Shown: piece after piece, positions 1 to 10,721 of the stretch | Layout: every line of letters begins with the position of its first letter | Numbering within the stretch: the first letter of the stretch is position 1 | Assembly (NCBI GenBank): GCA_030581615.1 | Contig: JAKTTT010000010.1 | Location: forward strand, 124,001 to 188,000 | From: Alloascoidea africana | Taxonomy: Eukaryota > Ascomycota > Alloascoideomycetes > Alloascoideales > Alloascoideaceae | DNA length: 64,000 nt | Direction: 5' to 3' | Position numbers and translations under genes: made by a program | The notes under the pieces: generated by a model | The model's database searches: none | What the model was told of the DNA's origin: nothing | The model's input: the letters and a program-made list of their open reading frames with translations, nothing else

Positions 1-205
1 GATTTTGTTTGTTTTGATAGTTGCTGGTCCAGCTGTTGCATCCAAATTCCTTGATCCCTCTGACATCGGCAAGGACCTTACAGGAATTATGGAGGGTCTT
101 ATTCAGCCCACTGGACAGGATAACAACGATACAGGTCCTGATCATTGTCCAAGTACCTTCCTAACGACAACCCCAGCCACATCATCCTTTGCCACAAAAG
201 CGTAG
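1..205 (+). CDS. FKS1: 1,3-beta-glucan synthase catalytic subunit, C-terminal end (partial)
   Basis: Only the last 67 or so codons are in the window; the gene enters from the left edge and stops at TAG 203-205. The visible peptide is the end of a transmembrane segment (FVLIVAGPAVASKF) followed by a hydrophilic tail with G-I-M-E-G-L-I-Q-P and N-N-D-T-G. This matches, as I remember it, the extreme C-terminus of yeast Fks1/Gsc2 (GPAVAS, then L-F-Q-P, then NNDTG). Family knowledge: Fks proteins are large multi-pass plasma-membrane enzymes that polymerise UDP-glucose into wall beta-1,3-glucan under Rho1 control. FKS1 and GSC2 cannot be told apart from this fragment. The next gene, BNI4-like, is convergent. 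Confidence 0.85.
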   Translation, partial: ILFVLIVAGPAVASKFLDPSDIGKDLTGIMEGLIQPTGQDNNDTGPDHCPSTFLTTTPATSSFATKA

Positions 206-882
206 GAGGAGATTTTAACTGAAAGTGTAATAATAATCATATTACTAATTTTTAAACTGTACACTTTTTTTTTTTAATATATATATACTTTATCTTTGTC
301 GTGTCTATCCTTCTCATTTCATAACTTTCTCTCTTGGCGTTCCAATTCTCATTATATCTTTAAAAGAACCGCATATTTTTTTTGTTGTTGTCATTTATTG
401 TCAAAAATATATCAGTTTTTTATTTTTTCAAAACATCCAAATTTGTTATTTTTTTTTTTTCGTTTAGATTATAAGATAGGATAAATACAAGTGCATGGTT
501 TATCGATATAGCATAGTTCAAGAAGAAAAAAAAAATACTATTGCATGTCTAAAAAACTACTACAAAGTGTTTCTTACTAAATCTATGGAGCAAATTAATG
601 CAATGAGGAGATTCAAGGTTCTCTCCTTTAATTCTGTTTTTTTTTTTTCTGGTAAACTTAGCAAATGAATTAGGGAAGAATTAATCATGGAGTAAATGAT
701 ACATGATGAAGCGATTTAACAATTGTGGAAAGAAAAAAAAAAAAATACTAATAAAAAGATAAGGGTAAGGGTGGTGGGAAGAGGAAAAGTGCATGAGAAA
801 TAAGTAAACAAACAACGAAAAGTCCATCATTCATCTGTTGTTACTGATGCTTCAGATTAAAAAAAAAAAAAAAAAAAAAAGG
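206..882. other. convergent intergenic region, no gene seen
   Basis: AT-rich spacer between the 3' ends of the FKS1-like gene and the BNI4-like gene. It holds several A or T runs (around 265, 445, 640, 735 and 860), as expected for overlapping 3' ends and polyadenylation signals. Small ORFs here lack recognisable sequence. Confidence 0.6.
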
Positions 883-1852
883 TTAAAAGAATAACGTATT
901 CTGTCTGCTCATTGGATGAATGTCCATATCTCTCTTCATCTCATTCAATTCTGCTCTTATCGTTGCGGCCAAAGCAGGTGTGAGTTGATTACACGTTGCT
1001 ATATCGGGGGTTCTATCATAATCTTCCGCATTGAACGTATCAAAAACCAAAATTCGGGAAGAAAATCGAACTGCTGGTGGTGGTGCAGGAGGTGCTCTTC
1101 TCACAGGTCTAAATGGTAGAGGTGGTAATGGTAAAACCGGTGTGGAGGATTCCTCCACTTGTGGTAATGCTGGTGAAGGGTCTTCTTGATTTGGGTTTCT
1201 CGGGGCAAGGGTGGTTGATAAGGCGAGATCAGAGGATGCGGCGGCGGGTGATGAGGAAAAAGGGTTTGATTCCACAGAAGACAATTCAAAATTCTGCTGC
1301 TGTTGTGATAAGAATCGTTTTTGCGAAGAATCTGAGTCTGCTCGAAGTTCAAATTCAAAATCAAAGTCTTGTTGTTGACCCATTGAATTCTCCCTTGAAG
1401 GGATAGGTGATAAATTGGAAGGTATAAACGGGTTATTGCTATACAATTGGGGTTGAGGTTGAGGTTGAGGTTGAGGAGGTTGGGGTGGAGGAGGAGGAGG
1501 AGGATTAGTTGGTGGAGGTAAAGCAGAAATAGAAACTCCATCTAAACTTTGTCCATTACCATTTGGAAATGGTAATTGTTGAATAGCAGGTGATGATGAA
1601 TAAGTGCTATGCTGTTGTTGCTGTTGTTGTTGTTGAGATATTAGAGGAGAATTTATGCTTATTGCAATTGAACTCGATGCGCTTTGTCTGTTATTAAGAG
1701 CCGGTGTACCCATAATACTACCACTATTATTACTCTCATCTGCAGTGAAAGATTCCGAATCTCGTTGTAAACTTGGAGATGAGACATTTGAAGCGGCATT
1801 GGGATCAGGTGAAAGAGACCTATCATTCGGGTGTTGCTGTTGTGGTTGTAAC

Positions 1853-1883
<31 letters not shown>

Positions 1884-4494
1884 GATCTTTTTTAGATGGA
1901 TGCCGCCGTAATGCTTGTTTAATAGAATTAAATCTGGAAGGACCACCACCATTCATTCCAGATCCATTGCCATTTATGGTATTTTTGGTCGAATTCGCAC
2001 TGGAAATACTATCAATTCCAATATCCACATCATCCAAAAAAATTGAACCACGGTTTGTTCCTCCAGGAACACTCACGGATACAACGGTTGGGGAAAGAGC
2101 TTCTCTATCTTTACCAGTGCCAAACCCATCTTGGGAATTATTATTAGTGTTGTTGTTGAGTGTACCCTGGTGTATACTTGGGGTGCTAGTAATACTATCA
2201 GATGGTTTTTTATTTTCAGATGGTAATGATTCAGGTGAAGTTTCCATTCCCATTCCAATCAACCCTGGAATCCCACTGATGCCCAATCCGGCAAACTCAG
2301 ATGGTTTTGCATTTGCATCTGCGGAAGCAGTAGCAGTAGCAGTAGTAGTGTTTCGCGTAGAGTTTGTTACCCCTTGATCAATGCTTGCGCTATTCGTGGC
2401 GGTGGTGTTAAAATTTAAACTCAAACTTAAATCTGGATCGGATGGTTCAAGAGAAAAGCTCGTATCAATATCCATGCCATCAAAACTGATAAAAGAATAA
2501 TCACCAGAAATTCTTGACCTGTTTTTCAAATTCAATTGATGATTTTTTTTATTACCAATGATGGTTGTTGTATCATCAATTCCTCTTTTCTCTTTATCTT
2601 TGCTTGTTGTTGTTGAAGCATTCAAATTCAAATTCAAATTCTTTTTCTTATTCTTTTTCTTTAAAATACTGGATTTACGATTCGTGTTGCAAAGTCCCAA
2701 ATCCTTCATACTTTGTTGTGCCACAAACTCAACAATAAAGTCATCTGTTCGGAAAAGCGCACCCACGTCGCCAATATCCTCAAGTAGTGAGTTCCGCGCA
2801 GATGGTACCGCCGTGTCCACAGTAAGATTTGGTGTACCTGAAATCTGCTGCTGCGGTTGCTGCTGCTGCTGCGGTTGTGGTTGTTGTTGTTGTTGTGATT
2901 GATGCGAAGGGGACTGTGAAATTATGCTTCTGATGGACCGCGTACTTTTGTTTCGTTCCATTGTATTTTTCCTTGCGAGTTCCAACGAGGATTTTATCAT
3001 TTGGGATTCCTCATCATCCAAACTTTTGGGGAAAATTGTATCGTTGAATATGCTATCTGGAGTAGGAACATGGCTCGTTGGTCTTTTCGGTTTCGGGGTG
3101 GCTAGTACTGCAGAATCGACATCCTCTTTTGGATTGGGTTTTGGATCTTGCGTGTCGTTAGTCGAATCTTGTTTCTTTTGTGATCTTTGCTGTTTTTCAT
3201 TGTCTGGTTGTAATGTGGATGCTGGACTGAAAGTTGTGTATGAGCCAAGAGGCGAATGAGTAGATGAGGACGTGGATGTGGTGGAATCTATGCTGCTGTT
3301 GTGTACAGTTGTAGAAGAGCCCGAGCCCGAGCCCGAGCCCGAATTGGGCGGTTGTTGATGATGATGATGATTACGTTTTGGATCTTGAGAAGTGTAGGAG
3401 TTGTCATCTTTTTCATCGGTATCCTTTTTATGCTCAAACAAAGCATGTTGGAGATTGAGATTTTCAGAGTCCACACCGGACAGATCACCGGAGGTCGTGG
3501 TGGCACTTGCATGGCTCCAAACGCTGCTCTTGCGGCTCTTATCAGATTTGGGAGTTGGGAGATCGTGATCATCGTTCACGCTTAGACTAGAGTTTTTCCT
3601 TGAAAAAAGGGAGAAAAAGCTTGATTTTTTCTTTAAGGTTCTGGTACTGTTGCTGCCGGAGGAGGCAGTTGTTGGAGTAGGCAGGTGTGAAGACGATGGG
3701 TGTTGCTGCTGCTGCTGTGGTGGTGAGCTGGCTGAATCTACAGGAGACTGGGTGGACGCGGTGAGACTGACAGGCGTGCTAGCAGCGGCAGAAGTTGAAA
3801 CTGAAAAGTTTGCCGCGGTGGTCGACGGCGTGATTTCGTGATCGTGATCGTGATCGTGATCGTGGGCCAGAAGCGAGTCTGCCGAGGGCAGCGATGGCAG
3901 CGTGTGGGCCAGCGAGGGCTGTTGCTGGTGGGATGTGCTGGAGCCCCCCATGGCGGTCGTCGTGCCCGATCCTGTTCCTGTGGTCAAGCCACTAGGAGAG
4001 GCTATGTGCGAGTGCGAGGACACGGCCAGCGAGACCGGTCTGAACTTGTCGTGATCTGCCGGGGCGGACACAGACCGCAGGCCGGGGCCATGGTCCCGAG
4101 GAGCATGTCGTGAAGTAGGCGTGGGGAGCTGTGACGAGGACGAGGACGAGGCGCGACGTTCTGCCTGGGTCTCGTCTTCCACGAGGCTGGTGGAGGAGCC
4201 GTGCTTGCGGAGCCTGCCAAACAGGCCTCTGTTGATCTTGAAGCCCAGGCTGCTCTTTTTCTTCTGCAGCGTGCGGGCGCTGTTGGAGCTTTGGGGGTTT
4301 GTCTGGGGGTGGAATGCTTCTGAAGGAGACGTGGAATCTGGCGGAGGGGGTTGAGCAGCCGGCGTTGAGGCCGCGGTGGCAGGCCCGTCGCCTCTGAGCC
4401 GGGCAGCCGGGGGCTCTGGGGCATGGGCGGCGGCCGTGCTGGCCGTGCTGGCCGCGCTGGCGGTGATGCTGATGGACGGGATGCTCTGGGACAT
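883..4494 (-). CDS. BNI4: BNI4-like bud-neck / chitin synthase III scaffold protein
   Basis: 1203 codons from ATG at 4494. Nearly all of it is low-complexity and probably disordered: Ser/Thr-rich stretches, Gln runs (about residues 560-580, 880-900, 980-990), His-Asp repeats (DHDHDHDH near residue 215) and a Pro run near 1020. The recognisable part is the C-terminal block, residues about 1142-1203. It opens with VRFSSRILVF, an RVxF-like docking site for the PP1 phosphatase Glc7, continues with D-Y-D-R and T-C-N-Q-L-T-P, and ends N-T-L-F-F. I associate this arrangement with the Bni4 C-terminus. Bni4 tethers chitin synthase III to the septin ring at the bud neck with Glc7. The assignment rests on this block; the rest is uninformative. 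The first third is strikingly GC-rich while the 3' part is AT-rich. The start lies only 121 bp downstream of the globin gene's stop, on the same strand. Confidence 0.65.
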
Positions 4495-4615
4495 GGCCGG
4501 AGAGAGCTGGAGAAGACAGCAACACGGCCGATGTGGTGGTGGTGGATGTGGAGAGGGAGGGAGGATGGAGAGGTGGGATTACTATGGAGACTAACAACAC
4601 ATACACACGAGAAAA

Positions 4616-5707
4616 CTACATCAGCACGCAGTCCTGCTCTCGCCGGACCCGGCTGCCACCGCCAGAACCGATGCCAGAGCCAGAGCCCGTGAGCCCGCCC
4701 AGCGCCGTCCGCCGCCGGCTGCTCGTGTCTCGCAGGCCCGTGTCTCGCAGGCTCGGTCGCGACGCCGTCCGGGCCATGGCCGGCGCGTGGAGCTGGCTGG
4801 ACGTGCGCAGCCGGCGGGCGTCCGAGCCAAAGACCTTGGCCATTTTGGACGGCTTGGGCTTGCGGTCCGCGCAGCTGGGATAGCTGGGATAGCTGGGGGC
4901 CGTGGCCGTGGCGGCAGTCGTCGAGCTGTCCGCGCTGCTGAGGCTGTCCAGGCTCGAGGCCCGGCGCAGGCTGGTCGAGGTCGAGCTGGCCGAGGTCGAG
5001 GTCGAGGTCGAGCTGGTTGAAGTGGATGAAGTGGACGTCCAGGTCGAGGAGCTCGCCGCGTCCGGGACCACGGGGTCGATGCCCTCCTGGAGCAGCTTGT
5101 TGGCGAGAAACGAGTACAGTTTGATCCAGGCGTCCTCGACCTCGAGACTGAACTCGTGCTGGAACCGCTCCTCCAGCGTCTGGATGAACGCCTGGCCCAT
5201 GATGTCGAAATGGAACGTCTCGATGTTGAGAATGCGCGAGTGCCGCTTCGCCAGACACGACAGAAAGTCCTCCAGCACGCCGATGTGGTCCAGTTGCGAG
5301 ATCGAGGTGCTGAGCACGCCGGCGAACGAGATCGCCTGGTGCCGGATGCTGGGGAACAGCGTCTCGAGGTCCGGCTGGATCGCGAGCAGGTTCGCGTAGA
5401 ACTGGCGGCAGAAGATGGACGAAGCGATGCCGCTGCTGGAGCTCAGCTTCGTGCTCGACGTCTGCCGGAAGCTGGGCCCGCTGGACGAAGGAGCTGGAGC
5501 TGGAGCTTGAGCTGGAGTTGGGCCCGAGCCCTGGGGGGCCTCGTCCATCATGCGATGCCAGGTCTCGCGGAGCATCGTCTTTTCGTGCGCGGTGAGCTGA
5601 AGCTCGACCTTAACCGAGACGGACTGCTCTGGGAGAATCGAGGTCCGCGACCGGGCGGCGATGGACGGTGAAGACGGGTGGAGGCTGTGGATTGAGTCGT
5701 CGGTCAT
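4616..5707 (-). CDS. globin-domain protein with C-terminal CaaX box (YNL234W-like)
   Basis: 363 codons from ATG at 5707. Residues about 34-54 (VELQLTAHEKTMLRETWHRM) read as globin helix A. After a Pro/Ser linker the fold resumes at Q-F-Y-A-N-L-L (about 102), with the CD-corner Phe in L-F-P-S (F118), a distal-side R-H-Q (122-124), and a likely proximal haem-ligating His in A-K-R-H-S-R (H156). G and H helices run to about residue 208. This resembles the yeast haem globin YNL234W. The remaining 150 residues are Ser/Thr-rich low complexity, and the protein ends R-R-E-Q-D-C-V-L-M, a C-a-a-X prenylation motif after basic residues, suggesting membrane attachment. Family knowledge: such fungal globins are haem proteins thought to sense or transfer electrons rather than carry oxygen. 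The gene is unusually GC-rich for the window. Confidence 0.75.
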   Translation of the reverse strand: MTDDSIHSLHPSSPSIAARSRTSILPEQSVSVKVELQLTAHEKTMLRETWHRMMDEAPQGSGPTPAQAPAPAPSSSGPSFRQTSSTKLSSSSGIASSIFCRQFYANLLAIQPDLETLFPSIRHQAISFAGVLSTSISQLDHIGVLEDFLSCLAKRHSRILNIETFHFDIMGQAFIQTLEERFQHEFSLEVEDAWIKLYSFLANKLLQEGIDPVVPDAASSSTWTSTSSTSTSSTSTSTSASSTSTSLRRASSLDSLSSADSSTTAATATAPSYPSYPSCADRKPKPSKMAKVFGSDARRLRTSSQLHAPAMARTASRPSLRDTGLRDTSSRRRTALGGLTGSGSGIGSGGGSRVRREQDCVLM

Positions 5708-5879
5708 GGCGAGATGGATATGGAGATGGAGATGAAGATGAAGATGGAGGATCGACGGCGAGATAGAAAGATGGAGATGGAGATGGAGATTGAGCTCTGG
5801 AAACAGCTCCTGTCTGCTTTCTTATATCAATATCCCCCGGCACAAAGCTCTCCGGGGTGTTTTACCTGTGCACGCGGCG

Positions 5880-5946
5880 AAAGAAAGAGAAAGAGAAAGA
5901 CACTAGAACTAGAACTAAAACTAGAGCTAAAACTAAAACTAAAACC
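5880..5946. repeat. degenerate hexamer array (GAAAGA, then ACTAGA/ACTAAA units)
   Basis: Consecutive 6-nt units change from AAAGAG-type to AACTAG/AACTAA-type along the array, indicating replication slippage with drift. It lies about 170-240 bp upstream of the globin start codon. Confidence 0.8.
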
Positions 5947-6361
5947 GTGTGGATAGATTGATTGATTACAGAACAGGAAAGTCCGCCCAATCGAAGCTTT
6001 CCAACGGCCTGGGCGCTCTCACTCGGTGAAAAATAAAATAATATAAAAATAAAATATGTCAATCTTAAACCGCAAAGAACGATTGAAATGAAAGACGGTG
6101 CTACTCCTGGATGAGTATAAACAGAAAACTCAAACCTACAGATCTGAGACAAGTACCACCACCATGCTGTGCAAAACTCAAGTTTGCTTTTCCCTGCATC
6201 AATTCTCTCGCAATGTCAAAATTGTCCTTTGGGCTTAAATGCAGTTCAAACGTATTTTCAATATCAGAGATATGGAAAGCGCACGATATGATATCAACCA
6301 CAGAAAAGCAGAATAGGACAAGCCTCATCCACCCTAATTTCAAATGCAAGGTATGATGAAT

Positions 6362-6452
6362 ATAAACATAAACGTAAATGTAGATGTAAATGTAAATGTA
6401 AATGTAAACGTAAACGTAAACGTAAACGTAAACATAAACATAAACGTAAACA
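6362..6452. repeat. hexanucleotide tandem array (TAAACG / TAAATG)
   Basis: About fifteen 6-nt units; the central ones are GTAAAT, the right-hand ones GTAAAC, ending in CATAAA variants. Non-coding on both strands as far as I can see; the apparent ORFs across it are pure dipeptide repeats. Confidence 0.85.
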
Positions 6453-7750
6453 CGCTTCGCAAATCCACCCACGGCGCGATCTTTGACCTTTGAGTTTTAG
6501 GATTGAGCGAATGCTGCAGAACACCTTATTATTGCATTTATGAGACGGACCAAAAGCCTGCAAATGTGATATCTTTTCCTGTATATTGACATGTGCTAAG
6601 CTTTTGCTCTTGTTTCTTTTTTTCCCCTACTCTTTCCAAACCAGACCCAGTGACCGACGGACCACAAACAATCCCCAATTTTTGAAACCGATGGACATGT
6701 CTGTGTCTGACCTAGACAGAAAGTGCGGAGAGACAGCTGGTCTCATTGTGTTTTGATTGCTTGTCCTGCCGTGCTCAATGGTTTCTTTTCACTCGTCAAA
6801 AAAGGTACGGACGGATATTCATGAAGACCCTGGTTCGCGGAGCTGTACTATCACATTTTTCATGCGTGGACCAAGATAATATACGAAACCCCGGCATGAA
6901 TCTCGTTTCGGCCGATCCATCTATCGGAAAAGATATGAAGAGGATAGCAAAGTAGAAGAGAAAAAAAAAAGGCGTCTTGTTTCTACAGTGAGGCTGATTG
7001 TCCGCTAAGCTAGAAACCTGAATGCAGCTGAACGAAGGGGAAAAAGATTGAAGAAGAAGAAAAAATGCAAAAGCCAACAGTGTAGAACCAGCTGGATGAT
7101 TCCGCCTCATCAACGCTGTTTGCAAAACGTAATCAGTGCTAAACCGATAAGCACGATTGTTTAAAAGTTTTGTCAATTTAACTGTTAATTCTACCTCCTT
7201 TTGTTTCTCTCGATTTGTTAAGAAAAAGAAGTGCTACGATTGACCTGGATCAAGGATTGGCCAGTTTCAATCTCTCCACAATGGCATGGAGCCGCTTACG
7301 TGATTCAAAAAGGCCTACAGTCATTCATCGTTGATGAAAACCTGTTGGATCATCACCAATACGAAATCTAAAGCGTCAAGGTACGAAGGTACGATTTGCT
7401 GATGATGATTACCCCCCACCCCCATTCCCTCCCAAATCCACAACGAATGGTTAGAAAGAAATAAAGGGGGCAATTTTTCTGATTACAAAATCGACTCTCT
7501 AGCTTCATCAAGGACTGAGAGTAACCCTTTCATGCAATTTGATTTGATGGGTTTGTGTGGTTTCAAGGATTGACATTGTTCCAGAATCACAAAATACAGT
7601 GGAAAATATCTGGAGAATTGAAGTTGGTGTCTAACGGTCTTGAACCAACGCTCTATCTATCAAATGGATCTAGAGTTTCATGAAGCATCAATTTGTACAA
7701 TCCAAGCACTTTATTCCATGAAAAATGAACTCTTCATTCTTGCTTGTGTC

Positions 7751-7776
7751 CATTTCCATTTCCATTTCCATTTCCA
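7751..7776. repeat. short CATTTC tandem repeat
   Basis: Four to five perfect CATTTC units in otherwise unremarkable intergenic DNA. Confidence 0.75.
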
Positions 7777-9070
7777 CTGGCAAGATCAAAAAACATTCTT
7801 GTACTTTTCGCATAAATATCTAGAGTTTCGAGGGAGTCTTAACAATGGAAGGACACATTTCCGTTCACCTTCGATCTTTCCAATCTAAACCTAATATGGT
7901 TTTGAGAAGAATGGACACAATGGTCAAACTTTTTTCGCCAAGGTAAAGAAAGAACAAGAGATGGATAAAGCCATCCACCGTTTGGACGTTTAATTTTTTG
8001 GTTGTTGTCATTTTATACCCAGAAGAAGCCAATTTTCCAGATCGATCAATCAAATACGAAAGGAAAGTTCAAGTTTTGGTTTGTTAACTTTCTATTTCCA
8101 CACCAAAAATCTCGCCAACACATCTGAACATTGACATTCTTTTTCTCTATTCATCACCAAAGTACCACTCTCTCTAGTTCTTCGTATCTCCTTCTATGTA
8201 CATACTTTTTAACCCTTCGTTAATGCTTTTACTTCCTTCTTGGGACAAACAGGCGTATCTCTTATATCCACCCACGCTTACTTGGCAATGCCTCACTCTG
8301 TGCCCCTCTTTTTTTTTTTTTCTTCTTTTTTCTTTTTTTCATTTGGTGTACCCCCAGCTACAGTAATTTTTATAAACTTTTTTTTTTCGTTTTTCATAGA
8401 GTTAAAGTTCTGTGTAGATCGTAGATTTCAACTGTACCTGCTGTCTGTTACGTGGAGATTTCTGACACGCTCAAGGATCTTGAAATCGGTTCCAAAATAA
8501 AAGTAAATCAATTAACTCATTTTTCCCAGTTCTTGCCAAGAACCAGGGGAAAAACAATGGGAAAGAATATTGAGTAAACTTATTCAACAGAGAAGCAGAA
8601 ATTCTTAAACTTTGAGATAAAGTTAACCATAAGAGTAGTTAATCTAATGCAAACCTGCAAAAAGTGGTAATAAATGAACAAGTTTCCAAATAACCTCGGG
8701 CAAGGCGAACGCGAAGGAGAACAAGAACAAGAACAAGAACCTGCCTGGTCAATGTGTCAGAACTATACCGGTTCCTATAACTGCCCACCAATTAAAAAGT
8801 AACTCATATCAAGAGATGATGATATGCCAATATTGTGTGTGCTTTCGATGGATCGTTAGCCCAATTTCTGACAAAAAGCGGGTGAACGGCGGTCCCAAAT
8901 ATACCACTACCGCGAAACTCACAGCACACCGCCTTCCGTTTTAGGAAGGACTCGGCCTGGATATTTTTCTCCTTGAGAGGTGGTGTATGGGTGTATTTGA
9001 GATTGCACTCACCAAGAAGCTCTTCAAGCATTTCTCTTTGAATCCCATCTAAGCAGGTTCATCAGAAAAG

Positions 9071-9524
9071 GTATGTCTCTGGCTCCTATTTACCGGTTTT
9101 TTTTTTAAAAAAAAGGGCAGCAACATGAAATTTAAGGGTCTTTTTTTTTTCAGTCACAGTCACCTGGAGCTTGATTGGGGCAACCCTGGAAATGCACATC
9201 GAATATGAACATTCAACTATACCAAGACACTGCAACCAGCACAAATGAGCCCAAAAGATAACAACATTCCAATAAATCTTGGATAATGTTCAAGTTGGCA
9301 AGATCTTGCATCCAATTTACCCAAATCGTCTTCGATCTTGTCATCTTTGACCGATGTATCCAAATGAAACAGGCCATCACTCATTATTTGTCAGCCGACA
9401 TTAGTAATCGCAACATTGGCATCTTGGATGACTATAAAAAGGACTTTTGCTGCCTTTTAATACAGTTGCCACCCCTTTTTTTTTATTGTTTGTATCACAA
9501 CTAACATTGTGAGGAATTAATTAG
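9071..9524 (+). other. candidate 5' UTR intron of RPL10
   Basis: A GTATGT donor at 9071, a branch-like ACTAAC at 9500-9505 and an acceptor TTAG at 9521-9524 would define a 454-nt leader intron ending 8 nt before the RPL10 ATG. The signals match the confirmed introns elsewhere in this window, and leader or early introns are common in yeast ribosomal protein genes. Against it, a TATA-like TATAAAAAGG lies inside the interval near 9432, about 100 bp before the ATG, so transcription may instead begin within it. RNA data would settle this. Confidence 0.4.
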
Positions 9525-9532
9525 TATCAAAA

Positions 9533-10195
9533 ATGGCTCGTCGTCCAGCTAGATGTTACAGATATTGCAAAAACAAGCCTTTCCCTAAATCACGATTCAA
9601 CCGTGGTGTCCCCGACCCCAAGATTAGAATTTATGATTTGGGTCGTAAGAAGGCATCTGTTGATGAGTTCCCACTCTGTGTACACCTTGTTTCCAACGAA
9701 TATGAACAACTTTCTTCCGAAGCTTTGGAAGCTGCCCGAATTTGCGCCAACAAGTATATCACCAAGATTTCTGGAAGAGACTCTTTCCATTTGCGTGTCC
9801 GTGTTCATCCTTTCCACGTTCTGCGTATCAACAAGATGTTGTCGTGTGCCGGTGCGGATAGATTGCAACAGGGAATGAGAGGAGCTTGGGGTAAGCCACA
9901 GGGTCTTGCCGCTCGTGTTAACATTGGCCAGATCATTTTGTCCGTTAGAACAAAGGATAACAACAAGGCTACCGTTATTGAGGCCTTGAGACGATCCCGT
10001 TACAAGTTCCCAGGTCAACAAAAGATCATTATCTCCAAGAAATGGGGGTTCACCAACCTTGATAGACCAGAGTATGTCGCCAAGCGAAGCGCTGGAGAAA
10101 TCAAGGATGATGGAGCCTTTGTCAAGTTTTTGAGCAAGAAGGGCAATCTGGAGGAAAACGTCAGATCATTCCCCGAATATTTTAGCTCGGCTTAG
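9533..10195 (+). CDS. RPL10: 60S ribosomal protein L10 (uL16)
   Basis: 220 codons with no coding intron. The product follows yeast Rpl10 almost residue for residue: [20 protein letters not shown] at the start, [21 protein letters not shown], the universally conserved [26 protein letters not shown] and [12 protein letters not shown]. Length is the family norm (S. cerevisiae 221). Family knowledge: uL16 is one of the last proteins loaded on the 60S subunit in the cytoplasm, displacing Nmd3, and it lines the peptidyl-transferase and P-site region. Codon choice looks biased as expected for a highly expressed gene. The start is fixed by the conserved N-terminus. Confidence 0.98.
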   Translation: MARRPARCYRYCKNKPFPKSRFNRGVPDPKIRIYDLGRKKASVDEFPLCVHLVSNEYEQLSSEALEAARICANKYITKISGRDSFHLRVRVHPFHVLRINKMLSCAGADRLQQGMRGAWGKPQGLAARVNIGQIILSVRTKDNNKATVIEALRRSRYKFPGQQKIIISKKWGFTNLDRPEYVAKRSAGEIKDDGAFVKFLSKKGNLEENVRSFPEYFSSA

Positions 10196-10721
10196 GGTAG
10201 TTATAGTAAAATCAGAGTAAATGTGACCTTGAATGCCATAGTCATCACGTAGGTAGAGAGAACTACACCCCTACCACGTACTGGGTTTGTGCGACTTGAG
10301 TCTTCTATTGTACTATTGCCATAACCTTGAAGTCGGCATTTATCTCCTACGTGCTGAATTCAAGATAAAGAAAAAAAGTATCTATACAAAAGAATCTCAA
10401 CAGTTGGTTTCCACAGTGGATTGCACCAGTCTTCCACCTGGTAACAGGGTCTGAGAAAAAACTAATGGCCCGACCCAAACTGCTCTGCTCTGGCCTGAGC
10501 TGCTGCACGCATGCCGAATTCCAAGTTGAACTTTCAGAATTAAAATACCGGAAGGACGATATATAAGCGCTTGGATCTCCCCCTTTTCGCTCTGGGTTTT
10601 CTGTTCCTGACTCCTACGTTCATTCTCTTCTTTTTTCCATCTTCGACAAGTTAACGATACTTCGATCTCTCTCTTACTAAAGTCACTCTTTCCAAACAAA
10701 CAAAACACTTACACACCCACA
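10196..10721 (+). promoter_or_regulatory. RPL10 3' flank and promoter of the GH17 glucanase gene
   Basis: Contains a clear TATA element, TATATAAG, at 10560-10567, about 155 bp upstream of the glucanase ATG, followed by a pyrimidine-rich stretch (10575-10690) and an A/C-rich leader just before the ATG. This layout is typical of strongly expressed yeast wall-protein genes. The left part is the RPL10 3' UTR. Confidence 0.6.

Larger units (their letters stand above)
5708..9070. other. long non-coding intergenic region between the globin gene and RPL10
   Basis: About 3.4 kb with no supportable gene. ORFs here are short, several begin only at non-ATG codons, and none resembles a family I know. The left part (5711-5800, 5880-5946, 6362-6452) consists of degenerate hexamer arrays; further right are CATTTC repeats and T-rich tracts. 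It must hold the globin promoter (left) and the RPL10 promoter (right, within roughly the last 700 bp). Confidence 0.55.

Noticed and set aside
883-4494. Long ORFs of 90-200 codons overlapping BNI4 and the globin gene on the other strand or frame, including a 418-codon one at 4002-5258
   Set aside because: They follow from GC-rich and repeat-rich sequence; they are low-complexity shadows of the two called genes and match no family.
6796-7176. 126-codon ORF on the minus strand with hydrophobic runs
   Set aside because: Begins at TTG, not ATG; composition follows T-rich DNA; no family resemblance.
8804-9031. 75-codon ORF and a box C-like ATGATGA with a later CTGA, suggesting a C/D snoRNA near 8810-8873
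   Set aside because: No terminal stem and no guide region I could defend; the ORF has no resemblance to known proteins.
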